A stretch of 64,000 bases of DNA from Anopheles merus (lineage: Eukaryota; Arthropoda; Insecta; Diptera; Culicidae): contig NC_054084.1 in the NCBI RefSeq assembly GCF_017562075.2, forward strand, positions 6,731,001-6,795,000, written 5' to 3'. A program made the translations under genes and the position numbers. Shown in pieces: positions 33,301-48,900 of this stretch; position 1 is the first letter of the stretch; each line of letters begins with the position of its first letter. The notes under the pieces are model-generated. The model made no database searches. It saw nothing but the letters and a program-made list of their open reading frames with translations, and was not told the DNA's origin.

Positions 33301-36300
33301 ATTGAATACAGCGTGACAGCGCTCGAGCGGGAAGCATTCACGGGAACGGAACCCGTGACAATTGGTGGCAATTAAATAAAATTCAATTGAAAGAGTTTAA
33401 TTTAATTTAGCTGCTTCCTGAGGGTGAGAGTGGGTGGGTGTTATTTTTTCGGGGCGGTGGCCGACTCAAATATACTGCCAGCGGTGCTGTTTGGTGTTGT
33501 TTGGTGGTACGTGATTGCAATACGTGGCAATCGAGGGAGAGAGAGTGTGGCTTTCGTTGGTTATTGAATTAAATGTTCCAATCCAATGTTTGTGTGTGAA
33601 TTTAAGCTCGAAAAGAGTAATTAAGCGTCGTGGTTGAAAGGTTAGTATTTTAATTGAAAGTTGTGGAGTGGATTTTTGCGTTGCAATAGATGGAAAATAT
33701 GAATTTATATTAATTTGTAATTACTTTAGGTTCTAAGAGCAGATTGCCATTTCATCTCTTATTTTTACAACAGACGTTTCGCTTGATCACCATCCGAACG
33801 TTCCACAAATATTTCACAGCTTAATTTACTTGCCTCTAAACCAGAATGAAACAATAAACATTATCTGGCACCGCAACGACCATTATTCCGTTTAAACTAT
33901 CATCATCATCATCATCATCATTCTTCCTGCGATGGTAACATTTGATGGTCTGAATCATCACTCCATTTGGAATCGTTTCCCGTGGTTGTAAAACCAATAT
34001 TGCTCGCTTGCGGATGTAAACCTCCCCGGCCGGATGTGTGATTCATCAGCGGTAACGGTGTCGAGCGATTGAGCGCAGTTGTCATTGTATTGAACCGTGT
34101 TCCCCCAGGTTGGCAATGAAAAGCGCAATCTTCGCCAGCCGCCCTTTTCCAGGCGCGCAGCTAAAGACTTGGACCGCAGTGCAGTGTGTGTGTGTGTGAG
34201 CGTATTAGCGCATTGTCTCCCGGTGGTAGGTTGCGTTCTCCGATCCGGTGACAAGATGTTAGCTGGTAATTTGCATATAGATTAAAACATGCTCCGATGC
34301 TGCGGGTGGTGGTGCAGTTTTGCTGCATCTTATCCATTAAGAAAGGTATGTTTCATGCGTGCAGCTTTACTAAAGCGTACAGCGGCGGATCGATAAATAA
34401 TAGTCGGAAGTTGTTCCTGCTGAAAGCGCTCGGTAAGCTTTTCATGTAATGACGCTTTCACGCGCTATCTCACTCGCTATCTGGTCCTCATCATCGACAT
34501 TTCTCACTGAACTCGCACTGAACTTCGGTGCGCTCGCGGCTAAGTGTAGAAATAATTGAAGAACATAAATGCTGGTTTCCCGTCAGCATTTCCACCGTAG
34601 AGCGTGGATTGAAAGTTTTCTGCATAGGTTTTCCCCCTCCCCCCCCACAGATCCTCTTGATCCTCTTTACCCTCCTGATCGAAGATAACATCATGCGGGT
34701 TATTACGATAAGTGGAAGCGGATGGTGCCTTTTGTTTTTAATCTCAGATTATTATTTTTATTCCGTTCTGCACAATTTTCCTGCACTTCGTGGTGGATTT
34801 TTCCCCCATCTTCCTTCACCCGCATGAAAAGTGCCTGTTTGCGCGTGGTTTAAATCAAAGCAAAAAACGGGACAACCGCGCAAGCAACACGCAGGAGAGT
34901 AATGTGTTTTTATTTGCCGCCTTTTTCCGCATAGCCCACAGCAAACAGCACTGCAACCGCACACACACACATACTTTTTCTCTCGACAAGGCCTTTTGGT
35001 TAGTGCAATTATTTTTCTTCAGTACGGTTAAACTTTTCTCCTCCTTGCGCTACATCCCTGTTTGGGTGAGGGAAGAATTTATTTTCATATGTAGCCGGAA
35101 ATGCTACGAGGAAAGCTTTTTCCTGCTTCACGGTTGATGATGAGTTGCTGCTGATTGCAAGCAAATGAGCAACGAACGAAAGTTCGTGTGCGTGTGTGTG
35201 TGTGTGTGTGCTGGTGTGTGGAATGTTTACTTTTAATTAACAAACCTCCTGCTTGTTGTTGATATGATCTTATTTTGCAAACGCTTTTTCATATGCTTTT
35301 TAATGCTGATGTTCTTCTCTTTGAAATAAGCAAAGTTCTATGTTTCGTGGAATATCAAACCAAGTTTGCGAAAAAAAACATCCGCAAACGATGATAAATT
35401 TAGTCGTTGAAAGGAGACAGTGTATGATCCATCTTCCAAAAATACTCCCGATCACTTTGTTTCGATCGAACTCGAACGTTTTGTTCGTTTCGGGCCAATC
35501 AACCCTTTTCACCAGTTTTCCCATTTTCCCTCGAAAGTGTTGGCAATGAAAAATGAAGTGTTTTCGTCGGCACACGCTGCTCGCCGGCTGACCCGTGCGC
35601 CACCGCCACGCCACGCGACGAGGATGGCGACGACGTATTAACAACAGTTCGTTCTTTTTATAGCTGTCGAAGTCGAAGGGTTCGTTTTTTTCTTTCCGTT
35701 CCAGTGGCGTTCGCCAGCGGCTTTGTTATAGCGCAGTGTTTACCAGGCCGCTCTAGTTTGGGAGAGAGTGAACGTGTGTGCGAGAGGGTGAGATTTACGA
35801 TCAGTTTCGCTTTCACGGTACCGCGTTGCGTACCGGATCGGATGATCGGAAATGAAAACTCTAGTGATTCTTTTCACTGTGGAAATTTGAGAAAGATCAG
35901 CTGTTGTGAGTTGTACTGGAGAGTGTTTGGGGCAATAAAATCGATGAAGTGATACGGTTGTTTGGTACAATCATGAGCAACGCTTATGGAATATTCGTTT
36001 TGCTTGGCAACAAAAAGAGCACAAATTCATGTTAAATCATCCTTAAACAGCAGCATTCTTTCATCAATAAAAATGTGGCATTTTTTCCAGAAACGCCCCT
36101 TTATAAACCCATTTAATTACAGCATCGCACTCGAAACGGTAATTGAACTACCACCTATCGTGCTTTACGCAAACGAACCGGCATTTTCCAATTACATCGA
36201 TTCATCCAGCATGACCAGCATCTTCCTACTTCCGAATTTCCCAATGACTGACAACAAACGAGTGGTTTTCTCCCGTTTGCTGCAAAGAGCAATTAATTAT

Positions 36301-38005
36301 AAATTGTGTTTTTTTTTCTGCCGTCCTCCCATCCACTGCTCCTGATGATCTGTATCCTTACTTTTGATCCATTGATGTTCGACATAAATGGGAAAAATTA
36401 ATTAACCACGCACGATGCACATTTGCACGTGTGCGTGCGGTTGAATGATAAGCGCGTAATTCTTCACTTCCTTTTTACGAACAGGGTTGGCTGGCGTTTT
36501 ATCTGTTTGTCTGCAGCGTGACGACAGAGTAGTGCTGTGTGTCGGAAAGAGCAACCCAAGCAAATCAAAGAATTAAATCACACTTTGGCGAACCGTGCCA
36601 CCAAATTGGCCAGGCAGGGCCTGCAAAAGGGTCAGTGTTTCATTTTCAGGTTCTAATAAATCAAATCGTTTCAGAAGAGGTTAAAGCTACCCCGTACTGA
36701 GCGTTTCGTTTGCGTCGTTTTCTGGTTTTGGGATGGTCCCTACGAATAAACTGAGCCAAAAAACCCTCCTCGAGCTTGTTGTTTTTCTCGCTCCCTCCGC
36801 TTTTCCGCCACGGGGGAAGCCACAAAGATGGGACACATTACCCGACACAACCCGGCAAAGACCGGCAGCTAGTACGGGCCAAGCCTTAAAACCAAGCCAT
36901 AAGGTACATGAATAAACATTTTCTGTGGTGTCGCCCGTCTGTTGTCGGTACTGTGGTAGCGCTGCGAGCAAGTGAGCAAGAGCGATGCCACCGGCGATGG
37001 TTTTTGCTCACAAAAGTGGTTTGATTTTATTTTTGGAAGCGTTCATGTTTCTTGGTGTTCTTTGGGGTGAAACGTTCGGTCTCGGTGCAAACACCCGAGA
37101 GTTCCCTTGCTGCAGTACAGTGGGCAAAGTCTGGCATGCAATTGCACGAACAGGTTCTCTTTTGTACCGGACTACCGGAAAGGAAACAACGACAGACGAT
37201 CGTTTTCCATGTGTCAGTCAAGGACGCTATGCTAAATCGAAACCCTCCTCGAAACAACGCGCGCCGGGGGAAGAGGTAGCGGTAGAAATCGAGTTTCGAT
37301 TCGATTCGACCGACGACGTCAGATCGAATTTATATGCAAATTACCACCACTCAGCACTGACCGGGATGGACGCTTGTGGAAGGGGTGTGCTTTCGGCAGT
37401 GGCGAAGGCGACAGCATTGGGACAGGATCAACTGAGGCAGAAAGAAATGTGTCCAGACGTTTGTGTATCGGATTTTCTTTCTCCTTAATCTGTATCTGTT
37501 GGGTGGGAGAGCGGAACTGTACAGCTTCAACCTCTCAATGGGACCTTATCGGGGGAGGGGCTTTTTGGAGTGCAACAGCATGAGCAAATCAATCAAAGGA
37601 ATTCAAATCCAATTTAAATTCAAAGTCCTGTTGGGCGGGTTACCAGTTGGTCCCTGTTACAAACGAGAGAGAGAGAGTTCCTTCCGGTCTCCGGACCGGA
37701 GGTGTTGGTCAATTAAGCTCGTACGTTATTGTGTTTTAAAGTTTGGGGTGGGGTAAAGTTTTATACCTTGGCGTTGACAGTTTTCGGGACTTGGGATGGT
37801 GCTTTTGTGGGAGAGGAACTTTGGGACGTAGTTTTGGGTGTCTGAGAGTTGGGAGTTTCTGAAGAGTTGGGTTGGGTTGTATGGGTCAATTATCGATTCG
37901 AAATTGTTGAAGTATGTATGAGAAATCGTTCAGGTGGAAAGAAACTAGTGAAGTATATAATTAATTCAAGCAGTGTAATGGATGGTTCGAACAAATGCGT
38001 GCTCA

Positions 38006-38092
38006 GCGCCTAAATGTATGCAGTTTTGTGACACCGAATTCGTTGCTGGCGATTCTAAAGGACAAAATGAACACTTTGCATACTTTTAGGCG
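38006..38092. repeat. Tail-to-tail pair of the 16-bp word
   Basis: GCGCCTAAATGTATGCA (38006-38022) and TTTGCATACTTTTAGGCG (38075-38092) point toward each other across 52 bp, opposite to the arrangement of the other pairs. Confidence 0.75.
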
Positions 38093-41000
38093 TAAAGTAT
38101 CATTTTAATGGTGGAAATTATCATGTTGCTTCTTTTTTACGCTTTGTGTATTTTCCATTGAAAGCTCATTTCAAAAGCGTTTTTAGGTTGAAAAGTTTCG
38201 AAACCCATTTCCTTGTTTACAAAGAATGATGATGAATGGATTGGCCGGGCCGCAACGACAACTTGTTTGTGCACGAGATTAATGAAGAAAGATTCTGCAT
38301 CGATTCCCCACAAACAGGGCAGCGCCCGTCCCAGATAGGCATATTATCCTTATCCATGCTCTAGATTGGCCGATAAATAGAGGCTCCATTTTCCGATGAA
38401 AGTAAAGTTTCAACAGGAAATGGAAACTGGCGCACCGGCAAAACCCGTTGTCTCCGGCCACCAGCCTTCGGGCGAGTGGCTGTCGTACGCTGACAAACAA
38501 CGACAAATAATGGGCCACCCTGGCCCAAACGACAACGAAATTGGATATTTCAATTCCAAACCAAGCCAACAGGTAGGTAGGTGGAAAAGCTGTTAAGATC
38601 TAGGCCCCATGCTGGAAGCCCGCTGGATTAAGGCAAGAAGGGAGAAGGGTGCTTTCGCAACGAGGTGCCAGGAGAGTTGGGCTTGATATTTGGCTGGATT
38701 TAGGTACGGAAATGGAAATGGAGGTTTCTCCGGTACTATCCGGGCTGTGCGTACCGATAGAAACGCACCGAGTTACAGCAACACAGGTCCCAGGTGGTGT
38801 TTAAATTGTTTTGTTTCGTCGTCACCCAGGTGCCAAAGAAAAGCCTGTTCTGAGTGGCGAGGGAAAAAGAGTTATGTTTATTTAATTTATTTGTCTGGGG
38901 AGCTAGCGGCGACGGTGAACTTTAGAGAGCACGCCCAAAGCAAGAAGGTGGTGTTGGGAGGGGACTGGAAAAATAGAAATATTTATGCCATCGAACCGGA
39001 ACGATCGTTACGTTGTGCGAAAATGGCAAACCGTGTGTCACCCATTGGCAGGGGAAGCTAAAAGCCTGGGAAAATGAAACGGAAATCCGGCTCGGATCAG
39101 TGATAATGTGTGGCTTGGTGGGTGGAAATGAGGAGGAGTTTCATTTTCTTACTGGATGGTAAAATGAGACGATCATCGTGAGAGCGGTTGACAGTTGGTG
39201 TTGGTTTGATTAATGATTGTGATCGTCTGGGAACACGCCAAATAATTCACCATTTTATTTCTTATCGATGTTTTTTTATCTCTAAATCATTAGTTTGATA
39301 AGAAAATATAAGATACTTGCGAGGGTAAATTTTTATCTTTTTTGCTACAGTTCTCCTCACCATGAGAGTGAAGCAAAAAGGGGGAATCGATCGGCGCGTG
39401 GTGTCAAAAAATAGAACATGCACCCAAACTTGCGGATGTTTAATGGAAGATTGTTCAATCGGTGGAAAGGAAAACAACAGCCCCTTCCTCTTCCTCCTTC
39501 CACGGCGCCAAGATTGGATCTTGAACGCCGTCGGCCGTTACAGTGCAAAGGTGGTGGCAGATTTCCACCAGAGGAAAATTTATGCCATCGTAAATGGTGG
39601 CGAAAGATGCCGAGCTCCAGAAAGCAAGGAAACGAGCGAGGTAAGCAAATTGAGTTTGTGACCTTGGGAGCCTCGATTTCTTACCCTCCCTCCCCACAAA
39701 AAAAAAGAAGGGTGTTGATGAACTTTTCCCCTTTATTTTTGGCCCAATGTGATGATAAATAACGAGCGCTTGAAAGGGCCTATCTGAAAAACTGTCAATG
39801 AAAAGCCGTTGAAAAGCCGTGGCGATAGGGCGGGTAAGAGTGTGTTCTGCCCTCGAAGGAAGAATCCATTATCTACCGACGGTGTGATGATGCGTTGCGA
39901 GTTCAATTACCCCCTCCGTGTGTATCCGGTGTGTTGGGACAAACCAACAAAAGAAGGAGCACAAAAATCGCTTTTTCCGAAATTGTGCTGCAGTTTTCCA
40001 TTCCACACGCTCGGCGATGGATTGATGTTGTTGCCGGGCGCTTTATTTTCGTGCAGCCCATTGTCGTGTTACATTTATTCTTTCGGTTCGGTTCTGCGCG
40101 TTTTCTTGTTTTTCCTTCCACCAAACGCTGATTGGGCCGAAAATGTCCACCGTGGCACAGAAAATTTCCCGAGTTCAATCTTGGGCGGGTTCCGATCGGC
40201 GGCACATTCGCGGGATTTGAATTGCAAATGGTCGTTTCGCTGCATAAAGCAAAGTCGCTCAATACGCTTGGCGGTAGTGGGCACAGCTGATGAACATTCA
40301 CCACCACCAAAAACACGTACAGTCACTTTGAAGATTGGGAAGCAAAGTGCGGGATTTCCATCCAAAATGTGTGCTACCTTCAGTCCACGCGTGCAACAAA
40401 AAAAAAAAAAAACGGAAAAACAAAACAACGGAACAATCTGGTGGTAATCTGGTCCAGCGTGCTGGAGTTATGTTGAAGCCTGGTGGGTTTGAATGATTCA
40501 TCGAATTGTTGTGCAGCATGTGAGTGTGTGTTATGTGTATGGTGTTGAAATGAAAATTTCACTTCCTCCGTGTGGGGATTAACTTCATTAAATCCATGGC
40601 AAACGATGGTTTTAGCTTTCGGTGGCCTCGTTCTAGCGCTCTGGCGAGCCGTTGTGATCATTTGCTTATTGTGGAATTAGGTGGAAAGTGTTAAAATGAT
40701 GGGAAAGAATGGAGAACAATCGTTGGGCAGGCGAGACGAGTTAGGCATGTACATTAAATGTATTTATTCACTATCGATTGGTAAAAATGGTGTTATTTCT
40801 TGCTGAAAGGAGTATCACTTAATTAAAAGGGAATTATGATCCTCAGGAATGATCACTGTCTAGCAAGCCGTTATGCCCTTTTGCTGCCTTTACTTTAAAT
40901 TTAAAAAAGTCATTCTAGCTTCTGCAAAAGCCATTGATTTCTGATGGTTAAATTGTACAAAACAACACAACATTCATGGAAGTAACGTACCGTTTTGATT

Positions 41001-42940
41001 TGTTAAGCACAGCGAACGTCGTTTGAATCACAATGAGCTTCTCGTTTTTTTTGTCGTATCTTTTACATTCCATTTAACACCTGCTCCCTTTCGTCTTCAC
41101 TTCACCTGAAACACCATCACCTTTAATTGCTTTCGCAATTTTGCTTCCATTTTGGCACATTTGCATTGCTTTCACGCGAATCTTGTCTGGTCGAATTTAG
41201 ATAAATCTTTTCGACTTTCCACACACACGTATGCACACACACACACACACACACAAGCACGTCTTCCCACCGTTTAATGGGTTTTGTGTCGGATGGACGA
41301 TCCCTGTACATGAAACACATTCAAATTAGATACTTGAATCGCTGTTCGCCTTCAAACAAACCTTTGCAAGCGGTGACCTTTTCTTCAACTTTAGCACCGG
41401 AAAAATCACACTCAACTCAAGATCGTAATCGGGTCTTGCCACTCGTACCAGGGAAAATTGCTTTCGCGCAATCACACACACACACACACACTTAGCCACC
41501 ATGCAAGAGAGGAGTTTGGAGGGTGTTTGAGAAAAGGGCGTAAATGGTTTTAATTACACAGCATAACCGGGGGGTGCAAATAGTTTTCCACATGAGCTCG
41601 CCGTAATTGCGCCTGAAGATGGTGCCGGGTCAGATACAATAAATGGTTTCCGAGGAGGTTTCCGTGTCATAATTACACGGCAAGCGTGTAATTGGTGCCG
41701 GTCGCTCGCTTGTGCACTGTTGTTGGCTTCGTGCCGAAAGTGAAACTTTTGTTGAAACAATGGATTAAAAGGGCGAGAAAACCAGCAACGGGAGCTTTTC
41801 GAGACGAAAGAAGTTAAAATCGAAAGAAAAAGAGGGAGAGAGCACAAAGGGAGGGTTGTAACAGAAAAGCAAAGAAAAATGTTTGCTAGAAGAGCAGGGA
41901 TAAATACCGTCTATGGCAAAAAGGTTCAAAAAAATTTACCCGAAAATTGAACACAGACACAACAAAAAGAAGAAAAAACCCGGTAAAAACACACGCACTG
42001 TAATACCTAATACCTCCATTATTCAACCGTTCGTTAAGGAAACGAGATTAATTAAAACGATGCCTTTGATGTACTGCAGGCGGATCTGACGGAATAATCT
42101 AATTAACCGGTCTGAGACTGGAGGCTAACGGCCACGGACGCTAACGAACCAACTGGGGCAACAAACAACACCATCTCAGCCACCACACAACGCACCGTTC
42201 CCGTACGCACTGTTTTGCTGAAAGTGCTTTATTTATGCTTCTTTTGCGCAATTTTTAAACTTTCAAACGGTGGTAGCACATCGTAGCAGCAGCATATGGC
42301 CACGGCCACGGGGTGGTGTGATGTATGTATGGGGCCCACCCGGGGAAAACAAACTTCACTCTAATGTTGTGTTCAATTAACACCATTTCGGCGCTAAACA
42401 TCGGGTGGAAGGGGAACAAAACACGCACACAATCGCACGGTCCAGTAACGGTAACGGTTTTTCGGGGTGTTTGATGGTTAATTTTCCACCCCAGGGGGGA
42501 GAAAAGAGGGTACAGCAAAATTAGCCGCATCACGCATCCGATCACATGTGCTGGAGAAACGGGAAGTTTGAGTTGCGGATGATCAGCAAGTCTCGTGTTG
42601 CTCCATTTTTATATTTTTTTAAAACTTTTTTAAAACCAAAACATGTTTTTTTTTTCTTTTTCTAATTAATTAATCAACGTTACTATCTTCACTCACTCAC
42701 TGTGTGTGTGTCACCGTCCTGCCCGAAACTCCCGGAGGGTTATGTTGTGTGCGAACGCGGTCACGATTTGGCACCGACTAACAGCGAATTTTACGCTTTC
42801 CGCGTTTCAAATTCACTGGTGCGCCAGTGGAGTTGCAAGATACGCCAGACCGTGGAGCCGAGGAAGCTCCAGAGGCAGAGACAGAAAGAAGTGGACCGAG
42901 GAAAACAAGGCTAGAATAACATCCCTGCAAGCGCATGCCG

Positions 42941-42944
<4 letters not shown>

Positions 42945-42982
<38 letters not shown>
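42945..42982. repeat. (TG)n microsatellite
   Basis: About 19 TG units followed by CGCGCG-type sequence. Confidence 0.95.
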
Positions 42983-42986
<4 letters not shown>

Positions 42987-45900
42987 ATAAAAGGAAGTCA
43001 ATGCATTGCCTGCTCTTTCTAGCGCACGCTTCGTAACGCCGCAAACGGTGCCGGAAAGCCGAAGTGGAAAAGGTAAACAAGAGCCGAACGGCTGACAGCC
43101 ACGGCTAGAATGACAGTCGTGCCATCCGGCATTGTGTTGTTGAAGCGAGAGAGAGGGAGAGAGAGCGCTTGCTCTATCGCTCGCACGGTTTCGACAAACT
43201 GTTGAGTGTGCTGGGGGGAAAGTTGTACCGACGGCCAGGCGCCTCCACTGACAGCACGAAGCAGCGCGTAATGCTGTGAGTTGCGAGAGCCTGTAGCGAG
43301 CGGTAGAGTTCGCTCTCTTTTTGCTTGCTTTGTTGGTGAGAGCAAGAAAGAGATCGAACACTTATCGTTTTGCTCGTTTGAATCGTTGCAGCTATTTGAA
43401 TGCTGGAAGCGTTTGAAATGACGGTTTGCACTGCAGGCAGAGTTTTTTATGACACAACATGCGTGTCGTTTTTGAAGAATTTTCGAGTAAATTGGGATTT
43501 TGCTCGATTAACTGCAGACTTAATGTGGTAGTCTGTAATCATGACAATTCAAATATACATTAGAATTGTTGTATAATGTTGTACAGATCATATTGAGGGT
43601 CTAATCGATTATTGAAACGAAACGTTTAGTAGGAATTTTTAGATTTTTTTTGTCTCTAAATATATTTGTAATGCTATAATATGCAAAAAATACATCACTA
43701 TCCTCTTTAAATCAACATTAAATTAATGGTACAATTTACTCTCACTGTGATCGCCGTGAAGAAGAGAACAGCAAAAAGCTGCACGGGTTTGCCCGGTAGG
43801 CTTAGTGTCGATTGGCACGATTCCGAAATCAATTAGCCACTAATCAAACAGTTGACACCTTTATCGAAACCGCACAGTTTTATCGACAAAATAGGAAGCC
43901 CGGTCGATGAATCGTTAATAATAATAAATTATCACTACTGTGCAAATACAACCAACCACCACCAGTAATCGATTATGTTTTCGTGGGTGAAAAGTTACCA
44001 GCAGCAGCTCTACTATTTGTTATCACGTTGTGCTTGTTTGTATTGCAAAAATTGGTTTCCCATCAGCGTGAAGTCAAGTCTTTTTTATGCCCTAACTCGT
44101 GTGTGTGTGTGTCTAAAGAAAACACGGAAGCAAAGCCACTTTACCTCTGCTCTCTAACATGTCAATGGCCGTTGATTGAGTTTCTGCCAACGTTGGGCGT
44201 AGTTTTTTGTGTTTGGTTCACATCTCGCCAAAACCAGAAAAAAAGAAAAGCAATAAAAACCATCGTTACATCTATTTGTTTACGAGCATGGCGAGCGTAC
44301 GGGAATGGGCTTTCTCCTATGGCTACGCTAGGGGGTTCGTTCGATTTCACTCATTCATTCAAGCGCTCCGAGGGCAGCAGCGCTTCGGGGGAAAAGGTTG
44401 TTCATTAATCATTTTCTTAAGTTGGCTCTGTAAATAATAGTCGTTCAAACAAGCTGGTCGGTCGATTTGTGTGCGCCGGCTTCGGCGCGGGGAGCAGGGA
44501 GCAAGCAGCGGAAGCACTTGGCGCCTTATGGTGCTATAATCAGAACCGGAAGTGTTCCCGTTTTGAACGGCTTGGGGGTGATTGCTGAACGTTGCTGAAG
44601 CGATTTATCTTAAGCGTTGGATAGGAGGCTTGATTTAGTGGGGGTAAATGTTTGAAAAGCAAGGAATTGGAAAATTTAATAGAAACTAAAGCATATAATA
44701 ACCAATTCATCAGACTACGGGTCAAAAGAATCAACAAAAAAGAGCGTGTATTTGATGCGAATTCCATTGCTCATTGTGTGCAAATGTCACAGCCAATTGT
44801 TTTCGTACGCTTCTTGAGGTGATTTCCGTTTTAATTGAGAATTGACACACTAAGCTCGGTAAAAAATAAACTCTCCTATTCAACAGGTATGAGTTACGAG
44901 TTATGAGTGCCTTGAACACGACATGTCAGAGTTTTCGCACGTGCCACTCTTAAAAATAATGAGCATCGACAGAAGCTGCAAAGCTGGTTTCACTTGCTTA
45001 TTTATTACATTGCGCCGCAGTGAATGCCGCTCGCCTGCCAAATGGAAATGTACAGCTTTTGGTACGGGGATTTTTTTTACACAAAAATAAATAGAAAAAA
45101 CAAGTACCTACGGAGAGAGTTTTAAGTATCATTAATGTCACCATTTGGATGGGCGGGCGTAGAAGAGTTGTGGAGCAAAGTTCTGCCTTTCACGAATTGC
45201 GCTCGTGTGTGTGAATTATGTCTTGCAAGATTGTTTCCTCCCCCCCCAATGGAAGCGGAGGTTTCGGTTACACAGAGAAGCAAACAGCGAGCCCGCAATT
45301 AGCGCAAAAAGTTTAATCATATTTTTTGCACTTTCGTAGAATAACTTTATCGACTAATTCAAACACATATACATTTGTGGCGCGGGAAACAAACGGCTAC
45401 AAGATAATCGCGGGTTAAAAAATATGATCAACCATAGCAACAGAAAAAAAAAAAACGCCTGAGTGTTTTGCTTTGACCGTGTGCACGAGAGCGCAAAAAC
45501 GAAACAATTTACCAGACGCGCAAAACCGAGCAGGAGACAATAAACATAAATTTGCAAACTTTTGCACGCCGCCGCCAAACAAAGGAAAAAGTTGTTACAA
45601 TCGCATCACACACACAAACAATGGGGTGTGTGTGTTTTGTTCGGGGTTTTTTTCTTTCTTCTACCATCTTCACTTACCATTCCACCACCGTTGTGGAACA
45701 TTCTTCAAGACTCATAAAAAAAGCTTTCCTCCCTTGCAGCGCTCCCGTTGGGCTTCAACTACGGCTAAGCCTTTGGAGTATGACGATCATTATGAATTTT
45801 AACGATAGTCGTAGCCCACGCGTACTCGTTGTTTTTCTTTGTTCGCTCTCTCTCGCTTTCTCACTCTCCCTCGTAGCTCCTTCTTTTACACACTTCTCAT

Positions 45901-48900
45901 TTGTGCCAAACAACAAGTGCATACAGCGCGGGGCTGTACTACTTCACGCTGCTAACACTTTAAGGGCGCACCTGTAAGCAAGCCGGCCAACGGTGGCTAC
46001 GGTGTTGGCCTAATTAGAAAATCGTCATTAAAATGCAACCAGTAGTACTAGTAGAGGCAGCAGTAGCAACAGCAGTGAGCGCCAGTGGGTGAGAAAATGT
46101 TCACCTCCTTTTGGCACCCTCTTCCACGCTTTTAGGTACTTACCGGTTCTACTGTGAGAAGAGCCGTTGAAGCCGTTGTGCATTGCAATTGTTGCGCTCA
46201 GTTGGAAGGGGGGAGGGGACTTTTTTGACGAAACACCAGCCAAACCAACTGGATGAAACGAGGGCACAAGCAAAATGGAGCGAGAAAAACATTCCACCAA
46301 AAGTGGTTCATTCGGGACTGGAGCACGTCCGGACGACGACGACGACGACGACGAAGACGACCACTATGAGAAAATGTTGACCTTCTTGTCAGCTTCATTT
46401 GGAGGATTTGTTGCTTTCTGTCGAGCATTTTTTTCTTTCTCTTTTTTATATATATAAGCCAACTGTTAATATTTCTTGTGCCGACACTTTTGCTTTCGGC
46501 GTTTTACGAGCGTGGCTTTGGGATTATGCACGGGAAGGGTGTAATTATGTGCGCAACCCGTCGTAACCTTGGAAAATAATGAATTCTACTCAGTGCAGTC
46601 GCACTGGCGGGATGGCAAGAAATGCTGTGCGTTTGGGAAAAGGGTAAGGCTTGAGGATCGTAAAATTATCCTGCTCATTAACTGATGAGCACACTGTGTG
46701 TGTCTGTGTGAGTGAGCGCATTTCTGAAGCTGATCTACTACGCATATTATAATTTGGAGGATGCTGTAGAAGCAAGATTTAAAAGTCGCTTCCTTTATAA
46801 ATTGATTATCGTGTTTAAACACGTGTTTTGTGCGTTAAACATTACAATCGTTTAGTTTTGCCACATCCCGTTTGTATCGTTTTACTTTATCCCAATTAAA
46901 CGTCCTCACTCGAGTTGGCCGAGTTTTCGAATTTCCGTTTTATTCCATGCCCTCGGTCCATGCCCATGCTTGTGACGCTAATCCGTTGAGTTACCGTTTC
47001 CGGCCATCGTTAGCGGAAACGGTCGCCGTTTGAGCGCTGATGTTGCTGCACGGCACACCAACCGAGGGTGAGGCGAGGCGTTGTGCATCCCGGGGGAATG
47101 GTTTAATTAATTGAAGATCGAAGCAAATGATCCACCATAACCATAGAGGTTTTAGCGAACAGCGAGGTGATAAAATCAAACTGCATACGCTATAAAGGGA
47201 ATTATCGTTAGCGGTGTTCACAGCTGCTTGGTAACGTAGTTGAGCGGTTGAACGCAGTTCAAAGCTCATCGTTTTTAATTGATTTATATTGATGAGTTTG
47301 GTTGCTCGTTTGTAGAACAACTTTGTGCCGCTTTTTGGTGTTTTTGTTAAAAGGTAACGGGCAAGATTAAGGGAGAATAAATCAAACACCACGAAGGAGA
47401 AATGATACCCCTATATTACTGAGCCTTTTTCACTATCCTTTTGCTCTCCCCCTGGAAGAACGTCAGCAAAGTGATGAAATACGCCTTCGTCATAGAACTG
47501 CAACTGCGGCTAGCCGGTGGGGAAAGCCGAACATAATGCCAAACCCGTCTGGAACGAGTTTGAGCGAGCTTTTTTTTGTTTGCTTGAGCTTCCTCTCCCA
47601 TTTTTGTCCTATTATTGAAAAGCATGAGCAGCTCAAACATCATCAATCATACACGCCGCATCCGATAAGCAAGTGAGCTGCAGGAGCAGGAGCAAAAAAA
47701 AAACACACAACTCTATACAACTTCTCAACTGCTCCACAACCCTCCGCCAGTTGGCACGCTGTTTGATGCAGCAGCGCAAAGAAAAGGAGGGCACACACTG
47801 TGAAACGAAAAGTATCCTCGAGGAGGAGTCATTTTTTGTCGTTAAAATATCGGCCCTCGTTGGGATTGATTCGTGTGCGGGGTTGAGATTTTTGCCACCA
47901 AGCGCACGTTGAAGCATCATCGACTGCAGCACATCATGTTTCGAGCACAATCGGGCAACGCTCATGTGTGAGGCGTGCCCCGGGTTGATTGTGTAAGCTG
48001 CTGTACAGCAGCGGTACAGCAGCTTGCCCATCCCCACCGGCCATCCAATCTCTGTGCTTGTGATTATTATAAAAACATCCCAATATTTCATCATCGTTTA
48101 CGCCGGCATAGAACGAGCAGAATGGCCAGCAGAATGGCTTAGCCGTCATGCGTTACGTTATCATCAATCCTGTCCTGTACTTTTTGTATTCGCACGGAGT
48201 AAGCATAATATTTCTTATTCGCATACACACACACATACTCCCGACCCCAAACCACAGTGGCTGAGTCGTTCCACTTACCGCGCAGTTCCGTTTGCCGCGG
48301 CTAAGCGAGGGGGCGAAAACTTTATCTCAATATCGACTTTTCCATCTCCAGCCCCGCCGAAACTGTCGTCTGCTCTGGCACTGAATGTAGCAAGTTTCAA
48401 TTTCGTTCTATCGACCACGACTACGTGTGTGTGTGTGTGTGAAAGTAATCGGAACCGCGTGGCTTTGTCGGTGAAAGATGGATGGAGATCGTGTGTGCGA
48501 CGCAAGCAAATCGCGGGAAATTCGATACACGCAGCCAACACAGACGCAGCAGCAGCGCATTATTATTTGCCAATTCTTCGACTTTGACGATCATCGTGCC
48601 CGGGAACGGATGAAAAATGATAACGATTATGCTTATTGTGTGTGATCTGTGTGTGTGTGTGCGCGCGGGAGGTAGATGTGTGCAAGTGGGGGTGTGTGTG
48701 TGTGTGTGTGGGTTTGTTGAGGTTTGTCAATGATAATCATTTATTCTATCAATTTCCATTTGCTGAGTGTGGCTTTTAGCAGCTGGCTTATGGGGAAGAT
48801 TGAAGAAATAACGGTGCACAGCTGGAAAAGCGGTTCTAATCTTTTCTTTGAGAAGCGAGAGCGAATCGAAATGTATAGGAAATAAGTGAGGAATATTGAA

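Noticed and set aside
34620..34830. Strong C-rich acceptor (CCCCCCACAG) opening a hydrophobic frame beginning ILLILFTLLIEDN
   Set aside because: No convincing donor follows and no neighbouring exon joins it; it could be a cryptic site.
39809..40447. 212-codon plus-strand ORF
   Set aside because: Both strands are open over the same stretch, there is no recognisable domain, and it ends in a poly-A derived lysine run.
43019..43431. Overlapping minus-strand frames with Ser/Arg/Ala-rich proteins
   Set aside because: All three minus frames are partly open and extend into the (TG)n repeat; there is no codon or domain signal for any one of them.
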